Shown piece after piece: positions 1 through 7,068 of a stretch of DNA of 9,563 bases. Below the pieces are notes generated by a model. That model was not told the origin of the DNA. It saw only the letters and a list, made by a program, of their open reading frames with translations, and did not search any database. This stretch comes from Chlorobiota bacterium (GTDB lineage: Bacteria > Bacteroidota > Bacteroidia > Bacteroidales > JAADJA01): positions 1 to 9,563 of the forward strand of contig JAUVIX010000123.1 in NCBI GenBank assembly GCA_030592565.1, read 5' to 3'. Position 1 is the first letter of the stretch. Each line of letters starts with the position of its first letter. The position numbers were made by a program, and so were the translations under genes.

Positions 1-561
1 AATTCAATCTGGAACAAGTGGATTCCTTATGATTCCTTGTCTCAAATATACTATTACGATACACTCGGTACATACTTTTCGTATGGTTATAATGACAGTA
101 TAATTTATGGGCTTGTTAGATATACTGCTGAAAGCAATTGTGAAATAACAAAAATCGGCACTTCGGTAAACCATCATAATACCAGAATTTATACCACAGT
201 TTATAAGGGTTTTGATGAAACCACCGGCACTTTGTCTGGGAAGTCAGCAACAATCCCTGAAAGAAATTGCCAATACGCCGGCTATTATACTTTTGATCTG
301 GAACAGCCTGTAAGGCTAAAGAAAGGGGAGGAGTTTTATATTCAGATGCGCTACATAGTTCCGGGAGTTTCAATGCCTATGCCTGTTGAGAAGTATGTTA
401 AGGAATATTCCAACCCACATCTGACATCAGGAAAATGCTGGATCAATCACGATATCAACCAATGGCCTGATGCCTGGTATGAAACCGGCGCTAATAGTGA
501 ATATGAATTCCTGAAATTTAATTTATGCATTAAAGCGTATTGTGTTGATTCGCTGGACTGA
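1..561 (+). CDS. C-terminal fragment of secreted protein with C1A-peptidase-type lectin-like domain (5' end outside window)
   Basis: The frame is open from base 1 to a TGA at 559-561, giving 186 residues with no N-terminus, so this is the tail of a larger protein and not a small gene starting at the TTG near base 37. The visible part resembles the lectin-like domain that follows the catalytic domain in some papain-family (C1A) cysteine peptidases, best known to me from archaeal and environmental bacterial proteins. The pattern is an aromatic YYYD-T-LG opening, a stretch on external-force or sugar-binding beta strands, AGYYTFDLEQPVRLKKGEEFYIQ, a PMPVE segment, and a final LCIKAYC. No catalytic Cys or His region is visible, so peptidase activity is inferred from domain association. 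The protein ends at the domain; there is no obvious extra type IX sorting domain or C-terminal anchor. Alternative: another secreted adhesin or hydrolase carrying the same module. Convergent with the antiporter gene. Confidence 0.6.
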   Translation, partial: NSIWNKWIPYDSLSQIYYYDTLGTYFSYGYNDSIIYGLVRYTAESNCEITKIGTSVNHHNTRIYTTVYKGFDETTGTLSGKSATIPERNCQYAGYYTFDLEQPVRLKKGEEFYIQMRYIVPGVSMPMPVEKYVKEYSNPHLTSGKCWINHDINQWPDAWYETGANSEYEFLKFNLCIKAYCVDSLD

Positions 562-597
562 AGATATAGTTTTCACCTTGCCTGATTTGACTCTTTA

Positions 598-669
598 GTC
601 CCGTTAGGGACGAAATATCGGTAGGAAAATAGAATACAGCAACGTAAGTGCCGTTAGGTACGAGATATC
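598..669. repeat. Two related hairpin repeat units (REP-like, Bacteroidota type)
   Basis: Two short units lie 50 bases apart in the gap between two convergent genes. Unit 1 at 598-611 is a perfect inverted repeat, GTCCC-GTTA-GGGAC. Unit 2 at 648-661 reads GTGCC-GTTA-GGTAC, keeping the same loop and stem except that one C-G pair is replaced by a G-T (G-U in RNA) pair. Each is followed by nearly the same tail, GAAATATC at 612-619 and GAGATATC at 662-669. The preserved folding despite changes in both stem arms is seen directly. I recall similar 'CCGTTAGGGACGAAATAT' elements being frequent between genes of Bacteroidota, which would make this a dispersed REP-like element, but copy number cannot be judged here. 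It could also act as a weak terminator for the convergent genes, although neither hairpin has a T-tract. Confidence 0.6.
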
Positions 670-713
670 CAAAGCGGACAAAATATATTTGCCATTACCC
701 TGATTATTATTAT

Positions 714-2621
714 TTATGGTTTACCCCTTAACACTTCCTTGGCATTTTCGAGTGCTGAATCGGTACCGAAAACATGGACTGTGTCCCCAATTCTGAAATA
801 TGTTTCCCCGTGAGGTATATACGATTCATTGGCTCGCTTAACCATCATAAGGATAGCATCTTTGTGAAAAGGGATTTCCTTAACCTGCAAACCGTCAATC
901 GCATTGCTTCTAACTTGAATTTCCTCAACGCTGAAATTCTCAAATGATTCAACAAGAGTGTGATATGTGGTTGGCCTGATAATCAGATTTTCGATAGTTG
1001 TTGCTATTACTTTCACAGCATCAACGGTTTCCACTTCAAGTTTTTTCATAGCACGATCAAGTGAGAGGTGTCCGGCTCTCGAGATAATGCGCTCGTGTCC
1101 AATCTCTTTTCTGAGTAATTCGCAAATTTTTATATTTCTTTCATCTGATGCAGTGTCAACAACAACATAATTTTCAGGTTTAAGTTTGATCTTATCATAA
1201 ATATCCAGATTAAGGCCATCGCCTCTTATTACGCTTAATCCTTTCGATCTGATATCCTTACACCTTGATTCATTCATTTCAATAATAATGGCAGCTTTTT
1301 CATGAATATGAAGACGTCGCGCCAGCAAAACACTCGTACTGCTTCCTCCGATAATAACTGTCTTTTCACCTTCCAGAATATCAGGAGGATTTAACTGATT
1401 ATAGATAAGTGGAGACAGGAAGCAGGTTAACACAGCCATAAGAACGAAGCTGGCATTTAGTCCTGGAGAGATGACACCAAGATCAAGGCCAATAGCAGCA
1501 GCAGCAATAATAAGACTTAGCCTTGAAGACATAAGAAATCCGCCGGAAATAGCTTTTCTGATCCCAAATAATCTGACCCATAAAAATGAGGGAATTACTT
1601 TTACTGTAAAAAGAGTTATTAAAAGGAAGATTAGAAAAAATATCAACGACTGATCAAATTCTTTGAATGCGTCAGGCTCAAATTTTGCCCCAACCATTAT
1701 AAAAAAAATGGGGATAAAAAAGCCAAAACCCATTCCATCAAGCTTTATCATTAACAGCGACCTCTCTTTATGAAGAAAGTTTGAGAGCAGTAATCCGCTT
1801 AGGAAGGCACCAAGAAGAATAACCTCTTCTCCAATATATTGCGATAGTACAACGAAAATTAAAATTAACAGCATTGTGCCCCTAACACTTATTTGAGATG
1901 CTGCATGCGATAACTGGAAACTCAATTTTTTGAACAGAGGAAATTTGAAAAATTGCTTACCAATTTCATAAAAGATATAGAAAGCAACAAAGAGAGCAAC
2001 AATCAATAATATTTTTAATTTAAAACCATGTTTCAGAATGAATGCCGTGAATGTGAACAAAATGATACTTAAAATATCGGCTATTGCAGCAGCAATGATC
2101 ATCATTTGCCCGAACCTGCTTGAAATTTCACCTCTGTTTTTCAGAACTGGCAGTATTATCCCAACTGATGTAGTAACCATTATCAGCGCGAAATACCAAT
2201 GACTGTTTATGGTTGTAAATGATGATAAGGACAATGCCCCGATATAAGAAAGCATCAGAGTAATCAAAAAAGAGGTCAGACCAACAAGCAGAGGGTTTTT
2301 TAGAAACCTTGAGACTGTTAGCTTTTTGCGTGGAAAGGATGCGATTATCTGGTCAACGTCAATCTCAAGGCCACTAAGAAACATTAGGAAAATAAAACCT
2401 GATAATGCCAAAAATTCCAGAATATGATAACTTTCCTGATCGGGTGAGCCAAGAAAATATGTGCCCACAAAGTATCCAAGAATTATTTCGACAATGACTG
2501 CCGGTATCTTTTTAAGTTTGAAGAGGTTAAGCAACATTGGCACCAGCCAGGCAATAGAAGCCACAACAAACAACGGCAGAAAATCAAAATCAAAGGAGAT
2601 ACTCAATAATATGGTATTCAT
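714..2621 (-). CDS. CPA2-family cation:proton antiporter with C-terminal RCK (TrkA-N/TrkA-C) module
   Basis: A 635-residue inner-membrane protein that should exchange K+ or Na+ for protons. The membrane domain spans about residues 12-408 and shows typical CPA2 landmarks: FLSGLEID (81-88), TTSVGIILPVL (150-160), an ion-site helix AAAIADILSII (177-187) with the likely proton/ion-binding Asp at 182, GAFLSGLLLSN (271-281) and IPIFFIMVGAKFEPDAF (303-319). The Asp is preceded by Ala, so this is not the double-Asp form of electrogenic members. Residues 420-535 form a TrkA-N Rossmann domain with a degenerate glycine motif (IGGSSTS, 424-430) and an acidic residue at the end of the second strand (E448). 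Residues about 565-633 are a TrkA-C domain. Nucleotide or ligand gating is therefore expected from family knowledge. The length is usual for KefB/KefC-like proteins, but the ion and ligand cannot be told. It lies 33 bases downstream of the RNA ligase gene on the same strand, so the two probably share a transcript. No clear ribosome binding site precedes the ATG. Confidence 0.9.
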   Translation of the reverse strand: MNTILLSISFDFDFLPLFVVASIAWLVPMLLNLFKLKKIPAVIVEIILGYFVGTYFLGSPDQESYHILEFLALSGFIFLMFLSGLEIDVDQIIASFPRKKLTVSRFLKNPLLVGLTSFLITLMLSYIGALSLSSFTTINSHWYFALIMVTTSVGIILPVLKNRGEISSRFGQMMIIAAAIADILSIILFTFTAFILKHGFKLKILLIVALFVAFYIFYEIGKQFFKFPLFKKLSFQLSHAASQISVRGTMLLILIFVVLSQYIGEEVILLGAFLSGLLLSNFLHKERSLLMIKLDGMGFGFFIPIFFIMVGAKFEPDAFKEFDQSLIFFLIFLLITLFTVKVIPSFLWVRLFGIRKAISGGFLMSSRLSLIIAAAAIGLDLGVISPGLNASFVLMAVLTCFLSPLIYNQLNPPDILEGEKTVIIGGSSTSVLLARRLHIHEKAAIIIEMNESRCKDIRSKGLSVIRGDGLNLDIYDKIKLKPENYVVVDTASDERNIKICELLRKEIGHERIISRAGHLSLDRAMKKLEVETVDAVKVIATTIENLIIRPTTYHTLVESFENFSVEEIQVRSNAIDGLQVKEIPFHKDAILMMVKRANESYIPHGETYFRIGDTVHVFGTDSALENAKEVLRGKP

Positions 2622-2654
2622 AGATTTTTTGTGTGTTATGCTTTACTTAGTAGA

Positions 2655-3641
2655 TTACTCATATTTCAACAGGAACTTTGGATTAATTGCTTTGAATGAT
2701 ATACGCCCGCTGCTATCCTCTATCTCTTTTAATGGCCTTAAAACTATTCCTTCTCTCTGAATATCATTCAGTACTGATTTGCCAACAGATAATTCTACCA
2801 GTTCTTCAATATTGCCGGATAGTTCATAGTTTGTTTCAAGAACAGGCACTATTTTTAGATCAAGATTTTTGAAAAACACGACGGATTCATCAAAATCAAG
2901 AAATCTGTGCTCATCTATATCATACACATTGAAGAAATAGATATCCTGGCCTCTAAGTTTGTACTTGTTACTCTGGACACTTTCTCCAATTATTTCTCCC
3001 TGAATTGCATAGTTCTTATTTAAACTTTTCAGCCTCTCCTCAATCTTTTGCTCTCTTGCAAGTTTCCACAATGTATTTTCTTCTGTCTCAATTAATTCAA
3101 GATTTCTTGAGCAAACTCCAAATTGGTCATCATACAAGTAATAAGTGGCCGAACTACCGTCAAGCTTTTCAGTATAGAAAAATGATTCACCTTTATATTT
3201 ATCCAGGATATCCTGTAATACCTGAACCCTTGCTTCATCTGTTTTGGGGATAAAAGAAGGGAATCTGCCTTTAGCAACACCTTCAAGGCTTGCCGGAATG
3301 GGAGGCTCGTATTTTGTAATTCCAAGAATTGCAGTTACATCCTTACCTTCCTCAATTTTAACACCTGACGGAAGAATGGAAAGCGGGAAGCAAATACCCT
3401 GTGATATTTGTCCTCTTAGCTTAATAGTTCTGATTCGCATTTTTCGTGGCTTCAAAAAATCAAACTCCGGTTTTTCGGGTAAAATACTGTCTATTTCACA
3501 ATACACACACAAATCACCAATATTAAATTCACCTTTTTTTACAACAAGTTGCCAACCCAATACTGTTGCTTTTACAATACTGTCAGCACCTTCAATAGGT
3601 TCCAATTTGCTGATTTTCTGTATGCTTGCCAGTTGTCTCAT
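2655..3641 (-). CDS. RNA ligase, Rnl5/DRB0094 family
   Basis: A 328-residue member of the ATP-dependent nucleotidyltransferase superfamily resembling the Deinococcus DraRnl (Rnl5) family, whose characterised member seals 5'-phosphate ends to 3'-OH ends at nicks when the 3'-OH strand is RNA. The N-terminal ~115 residues match the OB-like module of this family (IEGADSIVKATVLGWQLVV and VYCEIDSILP). The catalytic domain shows motif I KLDGSS at 159-164, so K159 should be the lysine that is adenylated; SRN at 178-180 (motif Ia); QGEIIGE at 214-220 (motif III, E216); IYFFNVYDID at 234-243 (IIIa); EGIVLRP at 297-303 (IV); and SFKAINPKFL at 315-324 (V, K317). All core catalytic residues are present and the length is normal, so it should be active. 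The ATG at 3639-3641 fits the family N-terminus and is preceded by an A/G-rich AAAGAGAA. First gene of a probable operon with the antiporter; divergent from the AGCS symporter. The physiological RNA substrate is unknown. Confidence 0.9.
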   Translation of the reverse strand: MRQLASIQKISKLEPIEGADSIVKATVLGWQLVVKKGEFNIGDLCVYCEIDSILPEKPEFDFLKPRKMRIRTIKLRGQISQGICFPLSILPSGVKIEEGKDVTAILGITKYEPPIPASLEGVAKGRFPSFIPKTDEARVQVLQDILDKYKGESFFYTEKLDGSSATYYLYDDQFGVCSRNLELIETEENTLWKLAREQKIEERLKSLNKNYAIQGEIIGESVQSNKYKLRGQDIYFFNVYDIDEHRFLDFDESVVFFKNLDLKIVPVLETNYELSGNIEELVELSVGKSVLNDIQREGIVLRPLKEIEDSSGRISFKAINPKFLLKYE

Positions 3642-3670
3642 TTCTCTTTTTATATGATATTCATTCTTGT

Positions 3671-3678
3671 CAAAGATA
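3671..3678 (-). promoter_or_regulatory. Candidate -7 promoter box for the RNA ligase gene
   Basis: On the minus strand this reads TATCTTTG, a perfect match to the Bacteroidota -7 consensus TAnnTTTG, ending 30 bases before the ligase ATG. No TTTG or TTG -33 element is visible at the usual 19-21 base distance upstream, so the call rests on the -7 box and its position only. Confidence 0.4.
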
Positions 3679-3824
3679 TAAAAAATAGCTGACTTCTCAT
3701 CGGTTGAAAAAAAATAGGAATATTTTAATCATATTTCTATACATTAGCGGACGATTTTTATAGTTATCTATAGTCAGTTGATATTATTTGGTTTTTTTTG
3801 AATTTAAATAAATATGACACAGGT

Positions 3825-5495
3825 ATGATTAGAAAATATATTTTGCTGATCTTTTTATTGCTATCCATCACCTTTGGGAGTAATTTGGCTAATGCAAAAT
3901 CAGCAGATACTCTAAAACCCGGCCATTCTCCGGGTGCTATTGAAAAGGAGCTTAATAAAGAAGCAGTAACGATAAGTGACAGGATTGATCAGGCATTTAG
4001 GCCTGTTGTTGACAAGTTAGGTGAATTTCTGTTTTGGGATCCGGCTGAGGCAACAGGGATATACGATCCGGTAATTAAAGATGAAAAAGGGGATACCGTT
4101 CTTGAAACAGATGGTAATCCAATGGAGGCACATATTCCGCTTGTTGTTTTGTGGCTGATTTTTGGAGCAGTGACATTTACAATTTTTTTCCGGTTTATAA
4201 ATTTTAGCGGGTTTAAGCATTCCATCCAAATAGTTTCTGGAAAATACGATGACCCGAAGGATGCAGGGGAGGTGTCTCACTTCCAGGCTTTAACTACGGC
4301 GCTATCTGCGACAGTGGGGTTGGGAAATATTGCGGGTGTGGCGATTGCAATAACGATAGGTGGCCCGGGTGCTACTTTTTGGATGATAGTTGCCGGACTA
4401 CTCGGTATGTCATCTAAATTTGTTGAGTGTACGCTTGGTGTCAAATATCGTAAAATAGATAAAGATGGTGTTGTATCTGGAGGTGCAATGTATTATTTGC
4501 GTGATGGATTGAAAAAGAAAGGGTTGAAGTGGTTGGGTGTTGTTCTTGCTTTTATTTTTGCTGTTTTGGTTATTGGAGGTTCACTGGGTGGTGGTAATAT
4601 GTTCCAGGCTAATCAGGCATTTGCCCAGCTTGCCTATGTTGCCCCCGATGTTTCAAATCACGGCTTTTGGTTCGGAGTTATTGTGGCTATTCTTGTGGGA
4701 GTTGTTATCATAGGTGGAATAAAAAGTATTGCCAATGTTACTGATAAGATTGTCCCTTTTATGGCTGTTATTTATGTTGGTACGGCATTGGTAATTATTT
4801 TTATGAATATCAGCCATACAGGTGAAGCTTTCAGACTTATTTGGGATGGTGCTTTCGGAGCAGATGCAATGAAGGGCGGGTTTATCGGAGTTTTGATTAT
4901 TGGTTTTCAGAGGGCTGCTTTTTCAAATGAGGCTGGTGTTGGCTCGGCCGCCATTGCGCACGCCGCAGTTAAAACTAAAATCCCTGTTACTGAAGGTTAT
5001 GTTGCCCTGCTTGAGCCTTTTGTTGATACAGTTGTTATCTGTACGATGACTGCTCTGGTTTTAATATTTACAGGAACTTATGAAAATCCGGCCGGGCTTG
5101 AAGGTGCACAACTTACTTCGCAGGCATTTTCAACTGTAATTTCCTGGTTTCCTTATCTTCTTGTTATTGCCATATTCCTGTTTGCATTTTCAACAATGAT
5201 TTCCTGGTCTTATTATGGTCTCAAAGGATTCGATTATCTCTTTGGCGATATTTCAGAAAAAGTTTTCAAAACAAGAGACGTTGCTAAATATACTTATTTC
5301 ATAATTTTCCTGTTTTTTATTGTAATTGGCGCCTCCTCAAATCTTGGCTCTGTAATGGATTTTTCGGATATGATGATTCTGTCTATGGCATTTCCTAACA
5401 TTCTCGGACTATTGATTCTTGCACCTGAAATAAGAATTGATTTACAAGACTATCAAATAAGATTAAAAAGCGGTGAGATAAATAAATTCAAATAA
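3825..5495 (+). CDS. Na+:alanine/glycine symporter, AGCS family
   Basis: A 556-residue secondary transporter that should import alanine and/or glycine with sodium across the inner membrane. Numbering is from the ATG at 3825, chosen because it directly precedes a good signal peptide (MIRKYILLIFLLLS, likely cleaved after ANA at 22-24); an upstream in-frame TTG at 3798 would only add nine polar residues. AGCS hallmarks are seen at FQALTTALSATVGLGNIAGV (153-172), GGPGATFWM (179-187), GGAMYYLRDGL (219-229) and FQRAAFSNEAGVGSAAIAHA (361-380). About ten hydrophobic segments follow from residue 103 on. Residues 25-102 form a polar extracytoplasmic stretch, including an insert between EFLFW (67-71) and the first membrane helix, where typical family members are compact; this explains the length above the usual ~450-500. 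It faces the ligase gene divergently and is followed after 7 bases by the helix-hairpin-helix gene, suggesting co-transcription. Substrate choice is inferred from the family. Confidence 0.93.
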   Translation: MIRKYILLIFLLLSITFGSNLANAKSADTLKPGHSPGAIEKELNKEAVTISDRIDQAFRPVVDKLGEFLFWDPAEATGIYDPVIKDEKGDTVLETDGNPMEAHIPLVVLWLIFGAVTFTIFFRFINFSGFKHSIQIVSGKYDDPKDAGEVSHFQALTTALSATVGLGNIAGVAIAITIGGPGATFWMIVAGLLGMSSKFVECTLGVKYRKIDKDGVVSGGAMYYLRDGLKKKGLKWLGVVLAFIFAVLVIGGSLGGGNMFQANQAFAQLAYVAPDVSNHGFWFGVIVAILVGVVIIGGIKSIANVTDKIVPFMAVIYVGTALVIIFMNISHTGEAFRLIWDGAFGADAMKGGFIGVLIIGFQRAAFSNEAGVGSAAIAHAAVKTKIPVTEGYVALLEPFVDTVVICTMTALVLIFTGTYENPAGLEGAQLTSQAFSTVISWFPYLLVIAIFLFAFSTMISWSYYGLKGFDYLFGDISEKVFKTRDVAKYTYFIIFLFFIVIGASSNLGSVMDFSDMMILSMAFPNILGLLILAPEIRIDLQDYQIRLKSGEINKFK

Positions 5496-5502
5496 TACTA
5501 CA

Positions 5503-6648
5503 TTGAACCTTATTAATCAGAAGATAAAAGGATATTTCACATTTAACCGTACCGAGCAACGGGGAATAGTCGTTTTACTGGTACTGATTTTTACGGTTAT
5601 CCTGATAAATATTCTGTTACCATATATAGTGAATGATGAGAAATCTGATTATACGCAATTTGCAAATGAGATAGCTGAGTTTGAGGCGTCTCAACAAAAA
5701 GCTAGAAAAGAACAGATTGAAAATAAATTCCATTATCAGGGTAAAACCGAGAATACTGCCAAAAACCTTCACCCTTTTTCTTTCAATCCTAATGGACTTT
5801 CTGAAAAGAAATGGAAAGAAATTGGATTATCAGTTTATCAGATAAAGGTTATTAAAAATTATGAAGAAAAGGGTGGCAGGTTTTACAGAAAGGAAGACCT
5901 TGCCAGAATTTATAGTATCTCGGAGGAGGAATACAAAGTTCTGGAGCCTTATATTCAAATTGAAAAAGAGGCAAAAGGTGAAACCAAAGAACTTGTTGTA
6001 TCAACTGAAATCATACCTTTTCCCTTTGATCCCAATACCCTTGAGGAGGAAGAGTGGTTAAAAATGGGCTTGAGAGAGAAGCTGATTAATACTATTCTGA
6101 ATTATAGGGATAAAGGTGGTAAATTTTATAAGAAAGATGATTTGAAACGTATTTATGGGATGAAGCCTGAGGAGTTTGCAATTCTTGAACCTTTCGTTAA
6201 TATTGAAACCGATACGGTTAGGATATCATACATATCCAGAAAGGATACAGTGATAGTGGAGATTAATTCAGCAGACACTCTTGATCTTCAGCAGTTAAAA
6301 GGCATTGGCCCTTCATTTGCAAGGCGCATTGTGAAGTACAGGGATATGCTTGGAGGCTACTATTCCAAAACTCAGTTGCTGGAAGTATATGGAATGGATA
6401 GTGTTAGATATATAGGGATAAGGGATTTCGTAGATGTAAATCCTGAATCAATAGAAAAAATTGATATAAACAGCGCAACAATAAAGCAGCTAATCAGGCA
6501 TCCTTATATTGAATTTTATACAGCTAAATCTATTGTTAAATACAGGCAAACGGTTGGTAAGTATTCTGGTGTCTCCCAGTTAAAAGATTCTGTATTGATC
6601 TATGATGAACTATACCAGAAGATAGCTCCTTATCTGATTGCAAAATAA
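5503..6648 (+). CDS. Membrane-anchored protein with four helix-hairpin-helix units
   Basis: A 381-residue protein with a short cytoplasmic N-terminus, one membrane helix (about 21-41, GIVVLLVLIFTVILINILLP) and a long polar region of four helix-hairpin-helix units at roughly 92-153, 172-234, 252-312 and 319-378. Unit 3 has the canonical LKGIGPSFARRIVKYR with the GIGP hairpin; units 1 and 2 are close copies of each other (GGRFYRKEDLARIYSI versus GGKFYKKDDLKRIYGM) but have lost that hairpin glycine motif. The units resemble those of ComEA, which binds DNA during uptake, and proteins of this design are common in Bacteroidota, usually without a known role. DNA binding outside the membrane is thus an inference. 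The start is TTG at 5503: the frame has a stop at 5479-5481 and no ATG or GTG between it and the membrane helix, and the TTG-initiated N-terminus (MNLINQKIKGYFTFNRTEQRG) has the expected form. The preceding gene ends 7 bases upstream, so translation may be coupled. Confidence 0.85.
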   Translation: MNLINQKIKGYFTFNRTEQRGIVVLLVLIFTVILINILLPYIVNDEKSDYTQFANEIAEFEASQQKARKEQIENKFHYQGKTENTAKNLHPFSFNPNGLSEKKWKEIGLSVYQIKVIKNYEEKGGRFYRKEDLARIYSISEEEYKVLEPYIQIEKEAKGETKELVVSTEIIPFPFDPNTLEEEEWLKMGLREKLINTILNYRDKGGKFYKKDDLKRIYGMKPEEFAILEPFVNIETDTVRISYISRKDTVIVEINSADTLDLQQLKGIGPSFARRIVKYRDMLGGYYSKTQLLEVYGMDSVRYIGIRDFVDVNPESIEKIDINSATIKQLIRHPYIEFYTAKSIVKYRQTVGKYSGVSQLKDSVLIYDELYQKIAPYLIAK

Positions 6649-6673
6649 TTATAGGGAATTTTATATTTCATGA

Positions 6674-6687
6674 CCTTGCCGGCAAGG
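6674..6687. other. Perfect 14-base palindrome between convergent genes
   Basis: CCTTGCCGGCAAGG is fully self-complementary and lies 25 bases after the helix-hairpin-helix gene and 49 bases past the stop of the DUF190 gene on the other strand. The location suits a bidirectional transcription end, but a perfect palindrome leaves little loop and there is no T-tract on either side, so it is not a standard intrinsic terminator. It could also be a protein-binding site or chance. Confidence 0.35.
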
Positions 6688-6736
6688 GGTGGAATCAATT
6701 ATTCTTCCGGTTCGCATAACTCACAACTCTCTTTCC

Positions 6737-7063
6737 TTACCTGTATTTAATCACCTGCGCTTTTTCAAGAGTTATAAGTCCCTGACCAACAACTTCATCC
6801 AGGAAAGGCATTATTTTGTCTATTTCATCTTTTGTATCCACAATTTCTATTATGACCGGCATATCTTCCGAGAGTCTTAAAAGTCTGGCCGAATGAATAC
6901 GGCTCGCAGCTCCAAACCCCATAATACCTCTCAGGACAGTTGCACCAGCCAGGTTCAATTCTCTTGCTTTTAACACAATAGCTTCATAAAGCAGTCTTCC
7001 GTCATAGGTGTCGCTTTCGCCAACAAAAATTCGTACTAATAATCCCTCCACAGGCAATTTCAT
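6737..7063 (-). CDS. DUF190 family protein, CrcB-associated
   Basis: A 108-residue cytoplasmic protein of the DUF190 family (COG1993), normal in length. The family signature is seen throughout: LLVRIFVGESDTYDGRLLYEAI (8-29), AGATVLRGIMGFGAASRIHS (39-58), LRLSEDMPVIIEIVD (62-76) and LITLEKAQVIKY (96-107). The fold is thought to be PII-like, which suggests a trimeric ligand-sensing or regulatory partner and not an enzyme; the ligand is unknown. It starts 5 bases after the stop codon of crcB, and an AGGGAT stretch overlapping that stop lies just before its ATG, so translation is probably coupled. The steady pairing with crcB in many bacteria points to a role in fluoride resistance, perhaps by modulating the channel. 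That role is inferred from context. Confidence 0.92.
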   Translation of the reverse strand: MKLPVEGLLVRIFVGESDTYDGRLLYEAIVLKARELNLAGATVLRGIMGFGAASRIHSARLLRLSEDMPVIIEIVDTKDEIDKIMPFLDEVVGQGLITLEKAQVIKYR

Positions 7064-7068
7064 GATCC

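Noticed and set aside
37..561. Complete small gene starting at TTG
   Set aside because: The frame is open to base 1 and the product is a domain that normally sits at the end of a larger secreted protein.
598..661. Start of a CRISPR array
   Set aside because: Only two imperfect short units, both hairpins with a shared tail and no further repeats or cas genes.
3244..3657. Plus-strand reading frame of 137 codons inside the RNA ligase gene
   Set aside because: It lies opposite a gene with clear family motifs, has no family resemblance, and is a shadow frame.
3798..3824. Upstream TTG start for the AGCS symporter
   Set aside because: It adds nine polar residues before a signal peptide; the ATG at 3825 gives a standard charged start directly followed by the hydrophobic core.
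3725..3824. Bacteroidota promoter before the AGCS gene
   Set aside because: TATTATTTG near 3782-3790 has one base too many between TA and TTTG, and no -33 element fits; too weak to list.
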